64,000 nt of DNA from Artemisia argyi (GCA_030686995.1 CM060709.1:309225357-309289356), one strand, 5' to 3'. Positions 10,768 through 23,266 are shown, counted from the first letter of the stretch. Notes: generated by a model from the letters alone, not told the origin. Numbers and translations: made by a program.

Positions 10768-11819
10768 ATGTCGATATCACCCGTTTGTGAAGAGGCACAA
10801 TTATCTGAGTGTATCGAATTCAAATATTCAGATATACAGATAGCGACCAACTACTTTGACGAGTCATTGTTAATAGGGGAAGGAGGGTTTGGAAAAGTGT
10901 ATAAAGGGTATATTGTAGTTGGTGAGAGTCATGATAAGTTAGTTGTTGCTATTAAGCATCTTAAATTGTCTTCTCATCAAGGAGAAAGAGAGTTTTTGGC
11001 TGAGATAGGTATACAATCTAAGTTACGACATATGAACTTAGTGTCTTTGATTGGTTACTGTAAACATAAGGAACAAGAGATGTTTATTGTGTTGGAGTAT
11101 ATTTCGAAAGGCTCACTTGAGGATCGTCTCCTTAGACAAGAATATCCTCCTCTAACTTTGGTTAGAAGACTGCAAATTCTGATATTCCACTGCTTGTGGT
11201 TTAAATCATCTTCATACTGGTACAGGGCTTAAACATGGGGTCATCCATCGTGACATGAAAACTGCAAATATATTGTTGGATGATAATTGGGTAGCTAAGA
11301 TCTGCGACTTTGGAATATCAAAAACAGGACCACTAGAACAGACTTCAAATTATATTAGAGGTACGCATGGACGTCTTGACCCAGATTACTTAAAAACCGG
11401 CGTACCAACTCAAAAGACTGATGTTTATATGTTCGGCATGATAATGCTTGAAGTTTTGTGTGGAAGAAGAGCAATAGATAAAAGTTTTGCTGATCCGAAT
11501 CAACATGTTCTGACAGAATGGGCTCAGGAATGCTTTAGGACAAATACGCTAGCTCAGATAGTTGATACTAATTTAGTACAAGGGGCGAGTGCAATAGCTG
11601 CTAGATGTTTATTCGAGTTTGTACAACTTGCTTTGCGGTGTTTGGTTAACCAAGCAAACCAGCGTCCTACAATGGCTGATGTTGTGGCTGGCCTTGAAAC
11701 CATCCTTGCTACACAGAAAAAAGCCAACAGGAAAGGCATCAAAGCTATGAAGAATAAATTATTAGGTGGTATAAAGGTGCTGCCATATCTCATTCCATTT
11801 AAAAGTGAGAAAACCCCAG
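10768..11819 (+). CDS. Receptor-like cytoplasmic kinase domain (exon 1 of a tandem kinase gene), one frameshift
   Basis: The exon encodes a Ser/Thr kinase domain of the CrRLK1L-related cytoplasmic kinase group that is abundant in Asteraceae. Seen in order: entry motif FKYSDIQIATNYF; Gly-rich loop GEGGFGKVYKG (residues 37-47); VAIK Lys63; Glu79 in AEIG; after the shift, HRD at 160-162, DFG at 180-182 and LDPDY in the activation segment; then QRPTMADVV. All catalytic residues are kept. One extra base near 11180-11190 (between LQILI and TACGLNHLH) breaks the frame: the upstream frame ends at 11232 and the rest continues in the next frame. ATG 10768 is chosen because it sits just before the first conserved block; the upstream in-frame residues look non-conserved. 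The reading frame would end at 11866, but CCAG|GTATCA at 11819/11820 is a good donor that joins in phase to the second kinase domain. Confidence 0.75.
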
Positions 11820-12384
11820 GTATCATTTATTATATGTTTAATTTTCTTAATGCACAACCAACATAGGTAGTATATATGCTTATTGTTCATTCAGTTTTAC
11901 TCCTTTCAGTTGGAAAATCACTTAACATGAATGATCCCCTGATTGTATGACCAGAAATTGTCTGCCGAACTGAACGTATTTTGACCTGAAGTGGAATGAA
12001 TTAGGGATAAGTAGATGGAATAGGATGGGAGTTGTCGTAATTTGGGATTATATATTGCAGGTGGTCTGGCCCAAGTTTATGTTTTTTGCTTTTATATATG
12101 TTGTAAAAAACGAGAGGCTAAATTATAGATATGAGTAGAGTAGACTTTACGACCTTAACTAAGTGCAAATTTAATTTGGTTTTGGTACTTTGGGAATCAT
12201 TTTATTCAATTATTCATATTCATATATACTTAGCTACTAGTTTTAATCCCATTCAACGCATCCAACATCTTAGTCTACCAAACTCTGAATGTAGGATGCT
12301 TGCATAAATAGGATCTAATCTTCAATATCTTACTTTTTGTTTTTTTATGTACGTCTTCTAACAATTTTTTGGTTGAACTTGTAG
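11820..12384 (+). other. Intron linking the two kinase domains
   Basis: The donor is CAG|GTATCA at 11820 and the acceptor is a pyrimidine-rich tract ending TTGTAG at 12384, with a branch-like CTAAC about 25 bp upstream. Removing the intron joins a phase-1 codon (G plus TT gives Val) and fuses KSEKTP to VGAATLKSLEF without a stop. If the intron is retained, translation ends at 11866 after kinase 1 alone, so two protein forms are possible. No other gene is seen in this interval. Confidence 0.6.
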
Positions 12385-15337
12385 TTGGAGCTGCAACTTT
12401 AAAATCTTTGGAATTTCACCTGTATACTGTTGGAGATGAAAACCGAATATTACACCAATTTAACATTGACACAATAAATGCTGCTTCGGAAAACTTCTCT
12501 ATAGCTAATAGAATCACGTATGAAGATGTTAACGTTGGCACCATGTACAAGGTATATCCACAAGACCATAACCATATATTAACTACATGTATTTCAATCA
12601 CTTTCTGTCTGCTAGAACTCCAACTTTGGATCTTATTCCAGGGAAAACTCCAGAATGGACAGGCTATAGCTATTTTTCAACCTTCGGATGAAACCCAATA
12701 TGAACTATACAAGAATGAAACGTCGATACTTGTAAACGTTGAACATGAGAACTTGATTCAGTTGCATGGATATTGTATCGACGGAACAAAGGTGTACTTT
12801 GTCTACGACTTTGCACCATATGCAACTCTAGATCGCTTGATATCAGGTACAAAGACCTTACTTGAAATGTACAACTCTTAATTGAGGTTTTGCTAATCAT
12901 TGCCCTCTATGGGCTATGGTTAAGTTTACCATGTTAAAAGTAATCCCAAAGTTATAACTCGCTACTTCTATAACCAAATTTTCAGCAAATATGATTAAAG
13001 AAAGTGAGTCTATATAAGGATGTTTAACACTTTGTAACAAATTCGAGTGTGTTTATTATTTTAAACATGGTAAACGTATAACCATAGCAAAAGCCCTAGT
13101 TTTTAACGGCAAATATGAATTTGGTTATACCTAAGTTCATATACTAAACCTTGTTAAACATGTGTTCTTTGATATGTCTTTGCAGGTCATGGTAGTGCTC
13201 CATTTGAATGGAATCAGCGGTACAAAATATTGCAAGGTGTTGGTAGGGTGCTTTGTTACCTTCACTATCATGCTCCTGTTCGCGTCATCCATTTTGATGT
13301 CAAACCTGGTAAAATTATGTTAGATGAAAACTTGAACCCAAAACTGTTTGGTTTTGAATTCGCAAAATCTATAGATATGAAGGAGGCTGATTGCATTAAA
13401 ATAGACGTGGCTCATCGGATCGCGTAAGTACATCAATCTATATCTCATGCTTGTTTGATTTTCTAAGAATGTTACTCGTATATAACATATCTCCAAATTG
13501 TTGTTTCACAGTGATGTTTTTTGACAATACATGTGTCTTCTTTTCTTTTCACTTGGGCATAGAAAGAAACAGAGAAATCTAATGCATCGTCATCCAGAAA
13601 TATCTTTTTTATGTCCTATACAAAATGCTCAATCATGATAATTGTGTATAGACTGAGAATATCACTAACCCTAATTCAGTTTATGATATGAAGTGAAAGT
13701 ATCTGAGAAAAAGAATCAAGAGATAACAATCAGATATATTTTGAAAAGAAAAAAATTCTGTATGGATGAAAGACGGCGGGAAAATTCTTTCAAAACGTAC
13801 CATACTTGTTAAAAAAAATCACTTTTGAGTAACGTACTATTTATTTTCGTCATTGTGGTACTAAACTTTCATTTTTGGCCTCTTTTACGCACTTTGGGAC
13901 ATTTTTATGATATTTTTGCCCCTGGATTTCCAAAATTTTGAGGGGCAAAAACGTCCCAAAGTGCGTAAAAAAGGCCAAAAATGAAAGTTTAGTAACCCAA
14001 TAAGGAAAAAAAAAGTTCGATACTCAAAAGTGATTTTTTGGACAAGTATTGTACGTTTTAAAAGAATTTTCCCAAAGACGGCATCTTAGCCTGTTTGTTT
14101 GTTTGTTGCTTTTAATATTTCAAGTTATTTTCATCATACAGTGCGTTGTAGGTTGGTTGTCTGATTTTTTTTTTCCTCTTTACAGAGGATGTTTAGCACC
14201 CGAATATATCTGTACAAATCGCATGCTCTCTTCCAAGTGTGATGTCTTTAGTTTTGGTATGCTGGTTTTGGAAACTGTTACCGCGGAAAGAATACTAGAG
14301 CCATCCAGTGCTGATTCTCTTGAAATTAATGTAAGTATGATTAAATTATATCCTGCCTAATTCAAATCCATCGATCTCATCACTTGCCAAACACTTTACA
14401 TAACTTGTATTGTACTCCCTCCGTCCCAAAATAATTGTCCTCATTTGACTTTTTAAAGTCTTAATTTCTCAACTTTGATCTTTAATAATTTTGTTTATGT
14501 TATATATTAATTGATGTAAAAGATATGAATTGATTGGTTTTTAAATACATTTTCATTAGTATAATTTTCATCAAATATTTTATAACACATACAAAAATAT
14601 TTAAGATCAAAGTTGAGAAATTATGACTTTAAAAAGTCAAATGAAGACAATTATTTTGGGACGGATATTTCTTATCAATCTGACAATAAAGTCTTAAAAT
14701 TTATGGTACCATAAATAAATCTAGGAATGTATTTGTTACTCAGAAAGTCAGTCATGTTTGTTTTGACTTTTGAGGTATGGGTATGACTAAACCATAAAAA
14801 TGACGGTTTGAGAGAAAAAAACACGTTAGTGGACGAGTTAATAAAACCAATCTCATTATCCTATCTCTGTTCAAAACATAGTTGCTTTTCTTTTTCTCAC
14901 TTCCCATTTTCTTAATTTTGATACCAAACCTAAACACAAAACACAGACAATATGAGTAGATAACTTGTTTCATTTCATTAGCAGAAACCAATTCTCTTTT
15001 TAAGTGGAACTTTGGGAGTATAGTTACATATTTGATAAACTAATTGTTGTAGGTTCGAAGAAAATGGTGGGAAGGAGCTTATTCGAATAAGGCTGAATCA
15101 GAGATGACGAAAAGGTTTATAATGGTTGGGTTGTTCTGCATCCAGACAGATGCAACACAAAGGCCAGGGATGGAGGAAGTTGTTGCCATGCTGATGGGAA
15201 CCTCAATAGGAACCTCTGATGCCCTATCGGAGGCAATACAAGCGATGAATAAAGAAGAGTGGGAAAAGAAAATAAAGACTAGAAAAACTAATAGTGCTCG
15301 TTCAGCTAAAATATCTACGCCAGCTTCACATCCTTGA
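12385..15337 (+). CDS. CRK (DUF26-RLK)-like pseudokinase domain, exons 2-6 of the tandem kinase gene
   Basis: Five exons fit together in phase: 12385-12551, 12642-12846, 13186-13423, 14186-14330 and 15053-15337, ending in TGA. With exon 1 (frameshift disregarded) they give 2091 coding bases, 696 residues. Exon positions and words such as QFNIDTINAASENFS, NVEHENLIQLHGYC, RVIHFDVKP and LAPEYICTNRMLSSKCDVFSFG follow cysteine-rich receptor-like kinases. It is a pseudokinase by sequence: the Gly-rich loop is YEDVNVGTMYK, the VAIK Lys is Phe418, HRD is HFD (510-512), the Asn of the catalytic loop is Lys517, and DFG is GFE (530-532). There is no signal peptide, DUF26 or membrane span. No exon is broken, which suggests the fold was kept under selection. 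Intron 4 holds a MULE MITE and intron 5 a Stowaway MITE. Confidence 0.75.
13778..14073. mobile_element. Mutator-like foldback MITE in intron 4 of the tandem kinase
   Basis: The 296-bp element starts GGGAAAATTCTTT and ends with the near-complement AAGAATTTTCCC. It is flanked by a perfect 9-bp duplication AAAGACGGC (13769-13777 and 14074-14082), the length made by Mutator-like transposases. Nearly the whole element folds on itself: arms include CACTTTTGAGTA and CACTTTGGGAC with their complements. No coding capacity. Confidence 0.85.
14415..14672. mobile_element. Stowaway (Tc1/mariner-type) MITE in intron 5 of the tandem kinase
   Basis: It begins CTCCCTCCGTCCCAAAATAA after TA and ends TTATTTTGGGACGG with a degraded tip before TA. 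The inverted repeat extends through CATTTGACTTTTTAAAGTC. CTCCCTCCGTCCC is the hallmark of plant Stowaway MITEs. No coding capacity. Confidence 0.85.
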
Positions 15338-15844
15338 TGGCGTATCGAGTTCATAGTTTCTTGTTATGTATCATATTATTAGCTTTGTTTTTTGCTAGCT
15401 TGGACGGTTGCAACAACATACACCCTGTAAAATAAAAAATAAGTATGTGAGGTTTTGCATGTACTAGTACAAGACGAATTACGTATTTGGTGAAGATTAT
15501 TAAATATAATTTGTGTGCGTTTAGATGTATCTTGAGTTTTGGAGATTCGTGATTGCTAAGCATGTCAGTTGTCCTGGTTGCCACCATGGATTAGGAGTTT
15601 GTAATGCGCCCAAGGGCCTTGCCGCCTCGGTAAATGGATGAAGTTTCCTATTACGTGGTTTCAAGTGGTTTGATTGATTTTAGATTAATTTGGTATGCAT
15701 AGGATTACTGACCACAGATGGATACAACCCGTATTCACTCGTGGGTTGCCTATATCACTGCTGGCATACTTCTGTGTGCCTAAAGCCATTTTCCTGAATT
15801 TAACCATGTTGTCATTGTACTGTCCTGTGTGCTACAACTCAATC

Positions 15845-15882
<38 letters not shown>

Positions 15883-16308
15883 CTTGGCAATAAAACGTAG
15901 GAAAACCAGTTAATCATCTATTCAACGGTTCAATGGTCACCGAGAATATAGTGTAAGATATTAATCTCAGTGCATTATTTTGACAATAAGCAAAAGTTCT
16001 TACTCACACAACCCTCGTCAAACCTACATGCATTACTTATTATCCTGGTCTCTGCTTCACATATGTGCATTCAAAATACCAAACCACGTCATTGTTGACA
16101 CGATCTAGATTATTCTATATGACAAGGCACGAAAACATAAATGACCCACAAACTCGATCATCTTCATATAATTTTTAATTTAGCAAGAAAATATAAGGAG
16201 GTTGAAAGCGTACGTGTGCGGATTTATGCACGCTGAAAATATATTTTAGTCTGAAATGACTCTGTTTAAGCAAACATAAATGTACATTATTCTGGTCAGC
16301 TAACTTTT
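15338..16308. other. Intergenic DNA downstream of the tandem kinase
   Basis: No gene is seen. A run of about 33 T lies near 15848-15880; the 72-aa ORF across it is an artefact. The first 250 bp must hold the 3' untranslated region and polyadenylation signals of the kinase gene. Confidence 0.6.
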
Positions 16309-16502
16309 TTTAGAACGGCATCACCACCTGAAATCCGACCTTCGAGTTAAACCATCAAAATGCGAGACTATTTAACTCATGGCTTCGCACTAAGAGGAAT
16401 ATCCGGATTTTCTTTGTCACTTGCGAGACTTGAACCCAGGTAAAACCCTCCCCAAACTATAGAAGAAACTCATATGACCAACTAATCTAAGTCATTTGGT
16501 TA
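16309..16502 (-). mobile_element. tRNA-derived SINE
   Basis: The element is flanked by a 14-bp duplication GTCAGCTAACTTTT (16295-16308 and 16503-16516). On the minus strand it has an A-box-like TTAGATTAGTTGG, a B box GGTTCAAGTCTC and a 3' run of A at the edge of the duplication. This is the architecture of a pol III-transcribed SINE moved by LINE machinery. Confidence 0.75.
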
Positions 16503-16947
16503 GTCAGCTAACTTTTATCAATTTATTTTGCGGCAAAGCAACACTATTTTGTAAAGTTATATAATAAAAGAATCACATTTTAGAGGGTATTTCAGAAAAG
16601 CGTATCCGGATAAAAAAATTTTACACCAATAAAAAAGTTCTATATAAGTGTCAAAAAAAGTTCTACATTGTGGCTTTGGTATATACCGAAATGTATGATG
16701 TACTAAATTTATTATTGATACGCGTAACCAACTTTCAAATTTGTCACCCGTTACCCTCTTAATCGGATGAAATGAAATTTTCTTTATTTTTTGTTGCTTA
16801 CATGGCATTGTACTACATCAACCTGGCAAATGTCATAATCTCCAGCGAAGACCACCACCGCAACTAGTTCGTCGTTCTTTCTTTAATACAGGATACTTGA
16901 ATGTTGATGGCTTACGCTCTTCTTGACGATGTATATTGGATGATAGT
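16503..16947. other. Intergenic segment between SINE and Copia element
   Basis: AT-rich DNA with no recognisable gene; the 83-aa minus ORF has no domain. It ends with the target duplication ATAGT (16943-16947) of the following retrotransposon. Confidence 0.5.
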
Positions 16948-19782
16948 TGTTGGAAGAAATCCAACAAACCGGTTTCTAGAGCGGAACCACGAATCAAGAA
17001 CTACTCCAACAAGACCTCGGCAAAGGGTTATGATCCCTTAATGCCAAGTGGCACCAACACACACGAGATATTTTACACTCAAACGTTTATTAAACGTGAG
17101 CAAGAAAAGAAGGTACAAATAAAACCTCACCCCCTCATCCGTATTTATAGAGAATGAAGAGGGAGAAACCTAATCCTCGGTGAACAAGAATTCTACAATT
17201 GAGGAGGTTAGGAACTTTCATAATACATGACTAACCTCCTTAAGTTTGAGCTAAACTACAACTAGCCCCCTAAACTTATATCCTAACTATTACACACTAA
17301 TATTCTAACAATTTCCACCTTAGTGGTAATAGTTAGCCTTCTCCGATACGCATCAGCTTCAACCAGTGCTGGAACCTCAGATCGGGGACCGCCTTCGTCA
17401 AGGCACTAGTAGCAATACCCGCTACTAACCTTAGCTCAAATCCTAACTCTGTAGAGAGTTCCTTTAACCATGTATCCTCTTTCAATTCTCCAGCAAGTGT
17501 CATATACTCCGCTTCAGTTGTTAACAAAGTCATCATGTGCCGCAACATAGCTTCCAGCTCACCGCACATTCATGTATCATAAACCCGTGCATTGTGATTG
17601 ATCTACCCATGATGTAGTCAAAATCCACAAAAGCATGTACGTCCGTCTGTAATCCACGATCAAACCTATCCAACATTCCCACATCCACAGATGCTATGTC
17701 AGGTCTCGTGCAGACAACTTGATACTTATGACTTCCAACTGCATATATACATGACCCCTTACTCTTCTTTTCTTCATCACGATTCCTTGACAGACTACCC
17801 TCTAACGACAGCGTAGAGTGTCCCCCCAACAATATCTGAACCGACATCCCGTTGGAAAACCTGAATCGTGATACCCTCAGAGTATTACCACTCTAAGTCC
17901 TGAAGATCTTCATACCAAGTATAATTTCCTTTGCTTGATCTAGCAAACCCTTGATAACCCAGATCTCAGCCTTGCTTTCACAAGTAAACCCCATATAATC
18001 TATATAGAGGAATAGATATATGAACAAACCTGGTGCATAATTCCAGTAATATATGAAGCTGTTGTCACTGCTTCGTCTGAAACTGTTGTTGAGCATACAC
18101 ATACCAGACCGAGTATCCATATCTTCTTTCATTACAGCCATCCTCTTGGAAATTACCTCACAAGCAACTGCATCCCTGAAAGTTAATGACTCATGTGCAT
18201 ATTCTTTTATCACTCTAGCAACTCCTAAAGCAACCATATTACTGTCACGTCTATACCTTTCAGCAACATTACCCTCTGCACCTTCTTGACCAGGTACTCC
18301 GGTTTTCATAATGTCTGCCCCGATCTTTGCACCAAGGTGTACCTTTTCCTGCTCATTTTCCAAGCAGTCCGTGTTTGTCTTTCCTTCAAGTTGTTTAACC
18401 TCCAAATTTCTTTGAGCCACTACAGCATGATCGTTACTCTCCTGAATTACCTCAGCTTCACAATTTTCCTGAGCTCCCTGTAGCTCCACCTCAAACCAAA
18501 CACACTTTTGAACATGTACTCCATGGACCCTTGTTTTAACACCAAGACCAAGTTGCTTGAACCCAACTTGTTTTGAACCTCCATGTTTTTGTACAATATT
18601 CCCATCAAACATTTCGATGTTTAACCTAGTATTCATACTAGCCATTCTTCTTTAACCTTGCTACAAACCTTGTTAAGTTGCTTTTTAACCAACTTTACCA
18701 ATAAGTCTCGCAAGCAGTGTGCTAAACCCGCTTTCTTGTAATAATTTGATCTACTAACCTTTAGAAAAACCCTAAAGCTTCGATCTTTCCACCTCAAGTC
18801 TACAACCTTGATATACCTTGTACTCCAAGTAATCACTTTTCTTGAATCCCAAGACAAATTTAAACCTTACTTGTCTTCCAAGAACCACCAAGACTTGAAC
18901 TCCAAGAAATAGAAAACTTGAAATTGAAACTTCTTGCAAAACCTTGTCACCTTTGAAGCTCAAAACCGAAAGTTCAAGAACCTTGTGACAAAAGAAAACG
19001 ATTTCCTATAACCCTAGGAGATTCGATCCACCTCCTTGCAAGACAACTTCAAGAACCTTGTTGCCCAAGTAATCTTGACTCGAAAACCTAGGAACCTTGA
19101 ACCGTGTAATCTACACAATGATAGCCAAACAATAACCGAAAACGACAAAGAACACAACAACCAAACCAGAAAATTCGACAACCTATATCTCTTTCCTGGA
19201 AGCTCCGATGCAAGATCCCTCCGGTGAGATCCTAGATATATCTGTCTTCAACCTATGGTTCGAATTTCGTAGAAATCCAATGGTTAACGAACCCGCAGCG
19301 CCAATTCTCCCACGACTGCGTAGTAACCGACGAACCAAACCCGGTTCACTCGTTTCTCTTGTTTTAGCTCTATCCATGTTGTGTGATTCGTTCTTCTCGA
19401 ACCAGGCTCCGATACCAATTGTTGGAAGAAATCCAACAAACCGGTTTCTAGAGCGGAACCACGAATCAAGAACTACTCCAACAAGACCTCGGCAAAGGGT
19501 TATGATCCCTTAATGCCAAGTGGCACCAACACACACGAAATATTTTACACTCAATCGTTTATTAAACGTGAGCAAGAAAAGATGGTACAAATAAAACCTC
19601 ACCCCCTCATCCCTATTTATAGAGAATGAAGGGGGAGAAACCTAATCCTTGGTGAACAAGGATTCTACAATTGAGGAGGTTAGGAATTTTCTTAATACAT
19701 GATTAACCTCCTTAAGTTTGAGCTAAACTACAACTAGCCCCCTGAACTTATATCCTAACTATTACACACTAATATTCTAACA
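16948..19782 (-). mobile_element. Decayed, internally deleted Ty1/Copia element with 363-bp LTRs
   Basis: Equal-length LTRs lie at 16948-17310 and 19420-19782, flanked by ATAGT (16943-16947 and 19783-19787). On the minus strand the 5' LTR starts TGTTAGAATATTAG and ends TTCTTCCAACA. A primer-binding site TGGTATCGGAGC follows (about 19407-19418), and the purine tract AAGGTGGAAAT precedes the 3' LTR. The LTRs differ at only a handful of sites while the interior is badly decayed. That suggests mobilisation in trans, or a recent copy of an already defective element. It sits just upstream of the IleRS pseudogene. Confidence 0.9.
17333..18645 (-). pseudogene. Fragments of Copia gag-pol inside the 2.8-kb element
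   Basis: Reading the minus strand from 18645, the start MASMNTRLNIEMFDG is a typical Copia gag N-terminus. It soon passes into integrase-RT hinge-like and RT sequence (LFIYLFLYIDYMGF at about 18000, where YVDD should stand), then RT/RNase H pieces (SCIYAVGSHKYQVVCTRPDI at about 17715-17770; TLLTTEAEYMTLAGELKE at about 17450-17530). Most gag, all protease and most integrase are deleted and several frameshifts separate the pieces. No active protein is possible. Confidence 0.75.
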
Positions 19783-22700
19783 ATAGTTAATGATTAATAA
19801 ATGTACATATAATCATTGGATTACTAATATTGATGCACACCAATTCCTGTAAATTGATGTGCTTTAACCGATAGTAATCTTTTATCTATGTATATGAATC
19901 TTTCGCACCTTTTATGTTGAGCAGGAAGTGCCTGATTCTGAAATAATCGTGACTTTTTCCAATTGTTGATGATAAAGATGGTGCTGCTTTTGTTGCTTGG
20001 ACAACCACACCTTGGACCCTCCCTAGTAATCTCGCACTTTGTGTCAACTCTAATGTTGTCTATGTGAAGGTTAGTTGCAAAGGTGATTCATTTTAAAACG
20101 TGTAATACTAGTTTGAAGTTTCCTGAATACTTCAAGTTCAATTGAAATCAGATGAAGAGCAAGTCCAATGGGAAAAAATATGTAGTTGTTGAATCGCATC
20201 TCTCAGAACTTCCAGTAGAAAGCCAAAAAAAGGAACACCTAATGGAGCTGTGGAGGAGAAGACCAAGGGATCTGCTGGCGGAAAAACTAAAAACACTGTC
20301 ACTGCATATGAAGTGTTGGAGAAATTTCCAGGATCTTCACTTGTGGGTAAGAAGTCAGTTTTTAGGTTGCTTTGACTTAATGCTTCATTTTTTATTGTAG
20401 TAATTAATGACAACTTTGTTGCATGATTTCAGGTCTTCAATTGCTGGTTTGAGAGTGGGTCCATGCCTTATGCATATACACTACCCATTTGAAAATAAAG
20501 AATTCTTCGTGGACAACTTTCCTGGACACTTTTTGCCGAGGGTTTAGATCAAACACGTGAATGGTTCGTTTCTTCCCTCCTATCTGATTAAACCAAAAGT
20601 TTCATTTTCTTGTTATTATCATGATCATTAATTAATGTTGTATATATTGTAAATTACAGCTTTTACACTCATGGTCTTGTCTACAGCACTATTTGGGAAA
20701 CCTGCATTTAGGAATCTCATTTGCAATGGTCTTGCATTGGCTGAGGATGGTAAAAAGATGAGTAAAAGATTAAAGAACTATCCTTCTCCTATGGAAGTCA
20801 TTGATGATTATGGGGCTGTAATGCTCCATATATGCTATTGTTTCATCTTTTTATATTTTATTTTTATCTTTTTGAGTACTTGATTTGACTGTATTGTCTT
20901 GGATGTGTTTACAGGATGCCCTAGGGTTGTACATTATAAATTCACCCGTAGTGCGTCCAGAAACATTTACGTTGCAAAAAGGAAGGAGTCTATGGTGTTG
21001 TGAGTTATCTTAATTAGCTTATGGTTTATTATACCTCTTGCAGTATTTTACCCTTCATTTTTTTGTAATTTGAAAGCTGATTACGTATGCAGGTCAAAGA
21101 CATATCTTTACCTTGGTTCAATGCTTATTGATTTTTAGTTCAAAATGTAAAGAGACTTGAGGTGGAGGGGCTAGCAACATTTTCCACTCTTTTTAACTCG
21201 GCTAACGTGCTTGATCAGTGGATCAACTCGGCCACTCAGAGTCTGGTTCGTTTTGTTAGACAAGAACTGGATGCATATCGTCTTTATACGGTAAGTTAGA
21301 TATTAAGCTTAACATTTCTGTTTTTACATATATTCATACATGTATGCATATACACACATAAACAATGTTCATACCTCATAAAGGATACTAATCTGCAAGT
21401 GCATTGCAGGTGGTACCTCATCTCTTGAAGTTCATTGACAATTTGACTAATATATATGTACGGATTTTTAATCGAAAAAGACTCAAAGGCCGCACTGGAG
21501 AAGAAGACTGCAGAATTGCTGTCGACTCTCTACCATGTAACCTCTTTATATATCTACTATTATGGTTATATAATCACCACACACAATTGTCATTCCGTAT
21601 TTTTTTAGATACATAATATATGGTGTATAAGACACTCCTAGTTAATTTGTTATACCTTATTCTTGACAAATGGGTTGTAGGTGCTTATAACTACTTGTAA
21701 AGTAATGGCTCCATTTACACCATTCTTTACTGAGGTTCTTTAATTAGTAATTTAGTATCCATTGGATCAGAAGAAAGCATTCACTTTTGCAGTTTCCCTG
21801 AAGTAGAAGGGCAGGTAATATCTGTTTTCTTCATACATGTCCTATTCTCGTTCTTCTTGTCTGGTAAAAAATATTGATGATTAATAATGTTGTTACAGGG
21901 GGAAACTCGAATTGAAGAAAGGATTAATAGAATAATGAAAATCATTGATCATGAACGTAATATTCGTGAACGTCATAACAAACCTCTGAAAACCCCACTC
22001 AGGTAAATTTTATTATGGTCCTTGACATGATTGCAAGTTTGTTTATTGTCATTTTTCTAACAGATTGGTCCTAAATGTGTTTTCAGGGAGATGATCGTTT
22101 TACATCCAAATGTTGAGTTCCTTGATGACATTGCTGGAAAACTGAGAGAGGTCAGTTGTTTTTAAAACATCTTTGTCAAGTTTATTGATATATAATACCA
22201 TTCTCACCTTCATGTTGTATAATTTATCTGGCAGTATGTATTAGAAGAGCTTAATGTTAAGTTTGTTGTGCCGTGCAATGATCCTTTATTGTATGCTTCT
22301 TTACGCGCTGAACCTGATTTTAGGTACTTTAAAGCTCTTCTATTCTCTTTTCTTCAGTTACTTTATCTTAATATTTCATGTGTGAAGCATGAAATAATGT
22401 GTCTTATTATTTTATCAGTAAGCTGGGTAAAAAACTGGGCAGCTTAATGAGAGTAGTTGCAGAGGCTGTGAAGGCAATGTCACAAAAACACATTTTATCT
22501 CTTGAGAAAGCAAGGGAAGTAACTATTGCTGGTCACTGTTTGAGGATGACTGATATCAAGGTAAACAGATGATTTCATTTTACGCAATAGTCTCGGGATG
22601 TCTTCTAGATCTACCTCTTTTGTTTGTTTAATCTTTGATTTGTAGATATCATCATTTATTAGGGCATTGTAGATTGTGTGTGAATTTAAACGCCCTGCTG

Positions 22701-23266
22701 GTGTAACAGAAGAGCAAATGGATGCATATAGTGATGGTGGGAAACTTAACATTTCTATGGTATTAAGTTCAAATGATAATTCAAAAAACCTTATTTAATT
22801 TTTTATTTTTTTACTTTTTTTAGATGATGTTGCTAATACGGAGTGGTTTTCTTTATTTTTATTTTATTGATGCTGCTAGCGTTTGCTTTATATATAATTC
22901 CTAGAAATTGAACCAAAAGTATTGTACCTTCAATATTCAACTCGGTGTATAATTTTGCTCTCGGTTCTTGAACTTGCCACAGGCTTTTGTATTCTGATAC
23001 TGCCTTTGTATATTTTGCAGGTGGTCATTGCTGAAGTGACCTACAAGAATATCTCAAACCGTGACTTCAAGATTACTTTGTCAAGATCAACATTAGCATT
23101 TAATGAAAAGGCAATCTTTGAAGTATATTGAGGTCATGTCTCACTCTTCTGCAAAATATCTAACTATTTAAGGCGGGTCAAAGTGGGTCATGTCAGTTGA
23201 ACCCACCAACACTCTTTTGTCTTCTTTCACAATAACAAAACGATATCCAATCCCGCCTGAGCGGGG

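Noticed and set aside
10666..11866. Kinase 1 as a stand-alone gene
   Set aside because: It lacks a clean frame in any case, and the strong donor at 11819 with in-phase continuation makes the fused model better. It is kept as a possible intron-retention product.
17893..18645. 250-aa minus ORF as a host protein
   Set aside because: Its start is a Copia gag N-terminus and its end Copia RT; it is a deletion product inside a retrotransposon with LTRs and target duplication.
20671..20883. KMSKR-containing 70-aa ORF as evidence of a working IleRS
   Set aside because: The surrounding exons have frameshifts, stops and deletions, and the HIGH-bearing half is absent.
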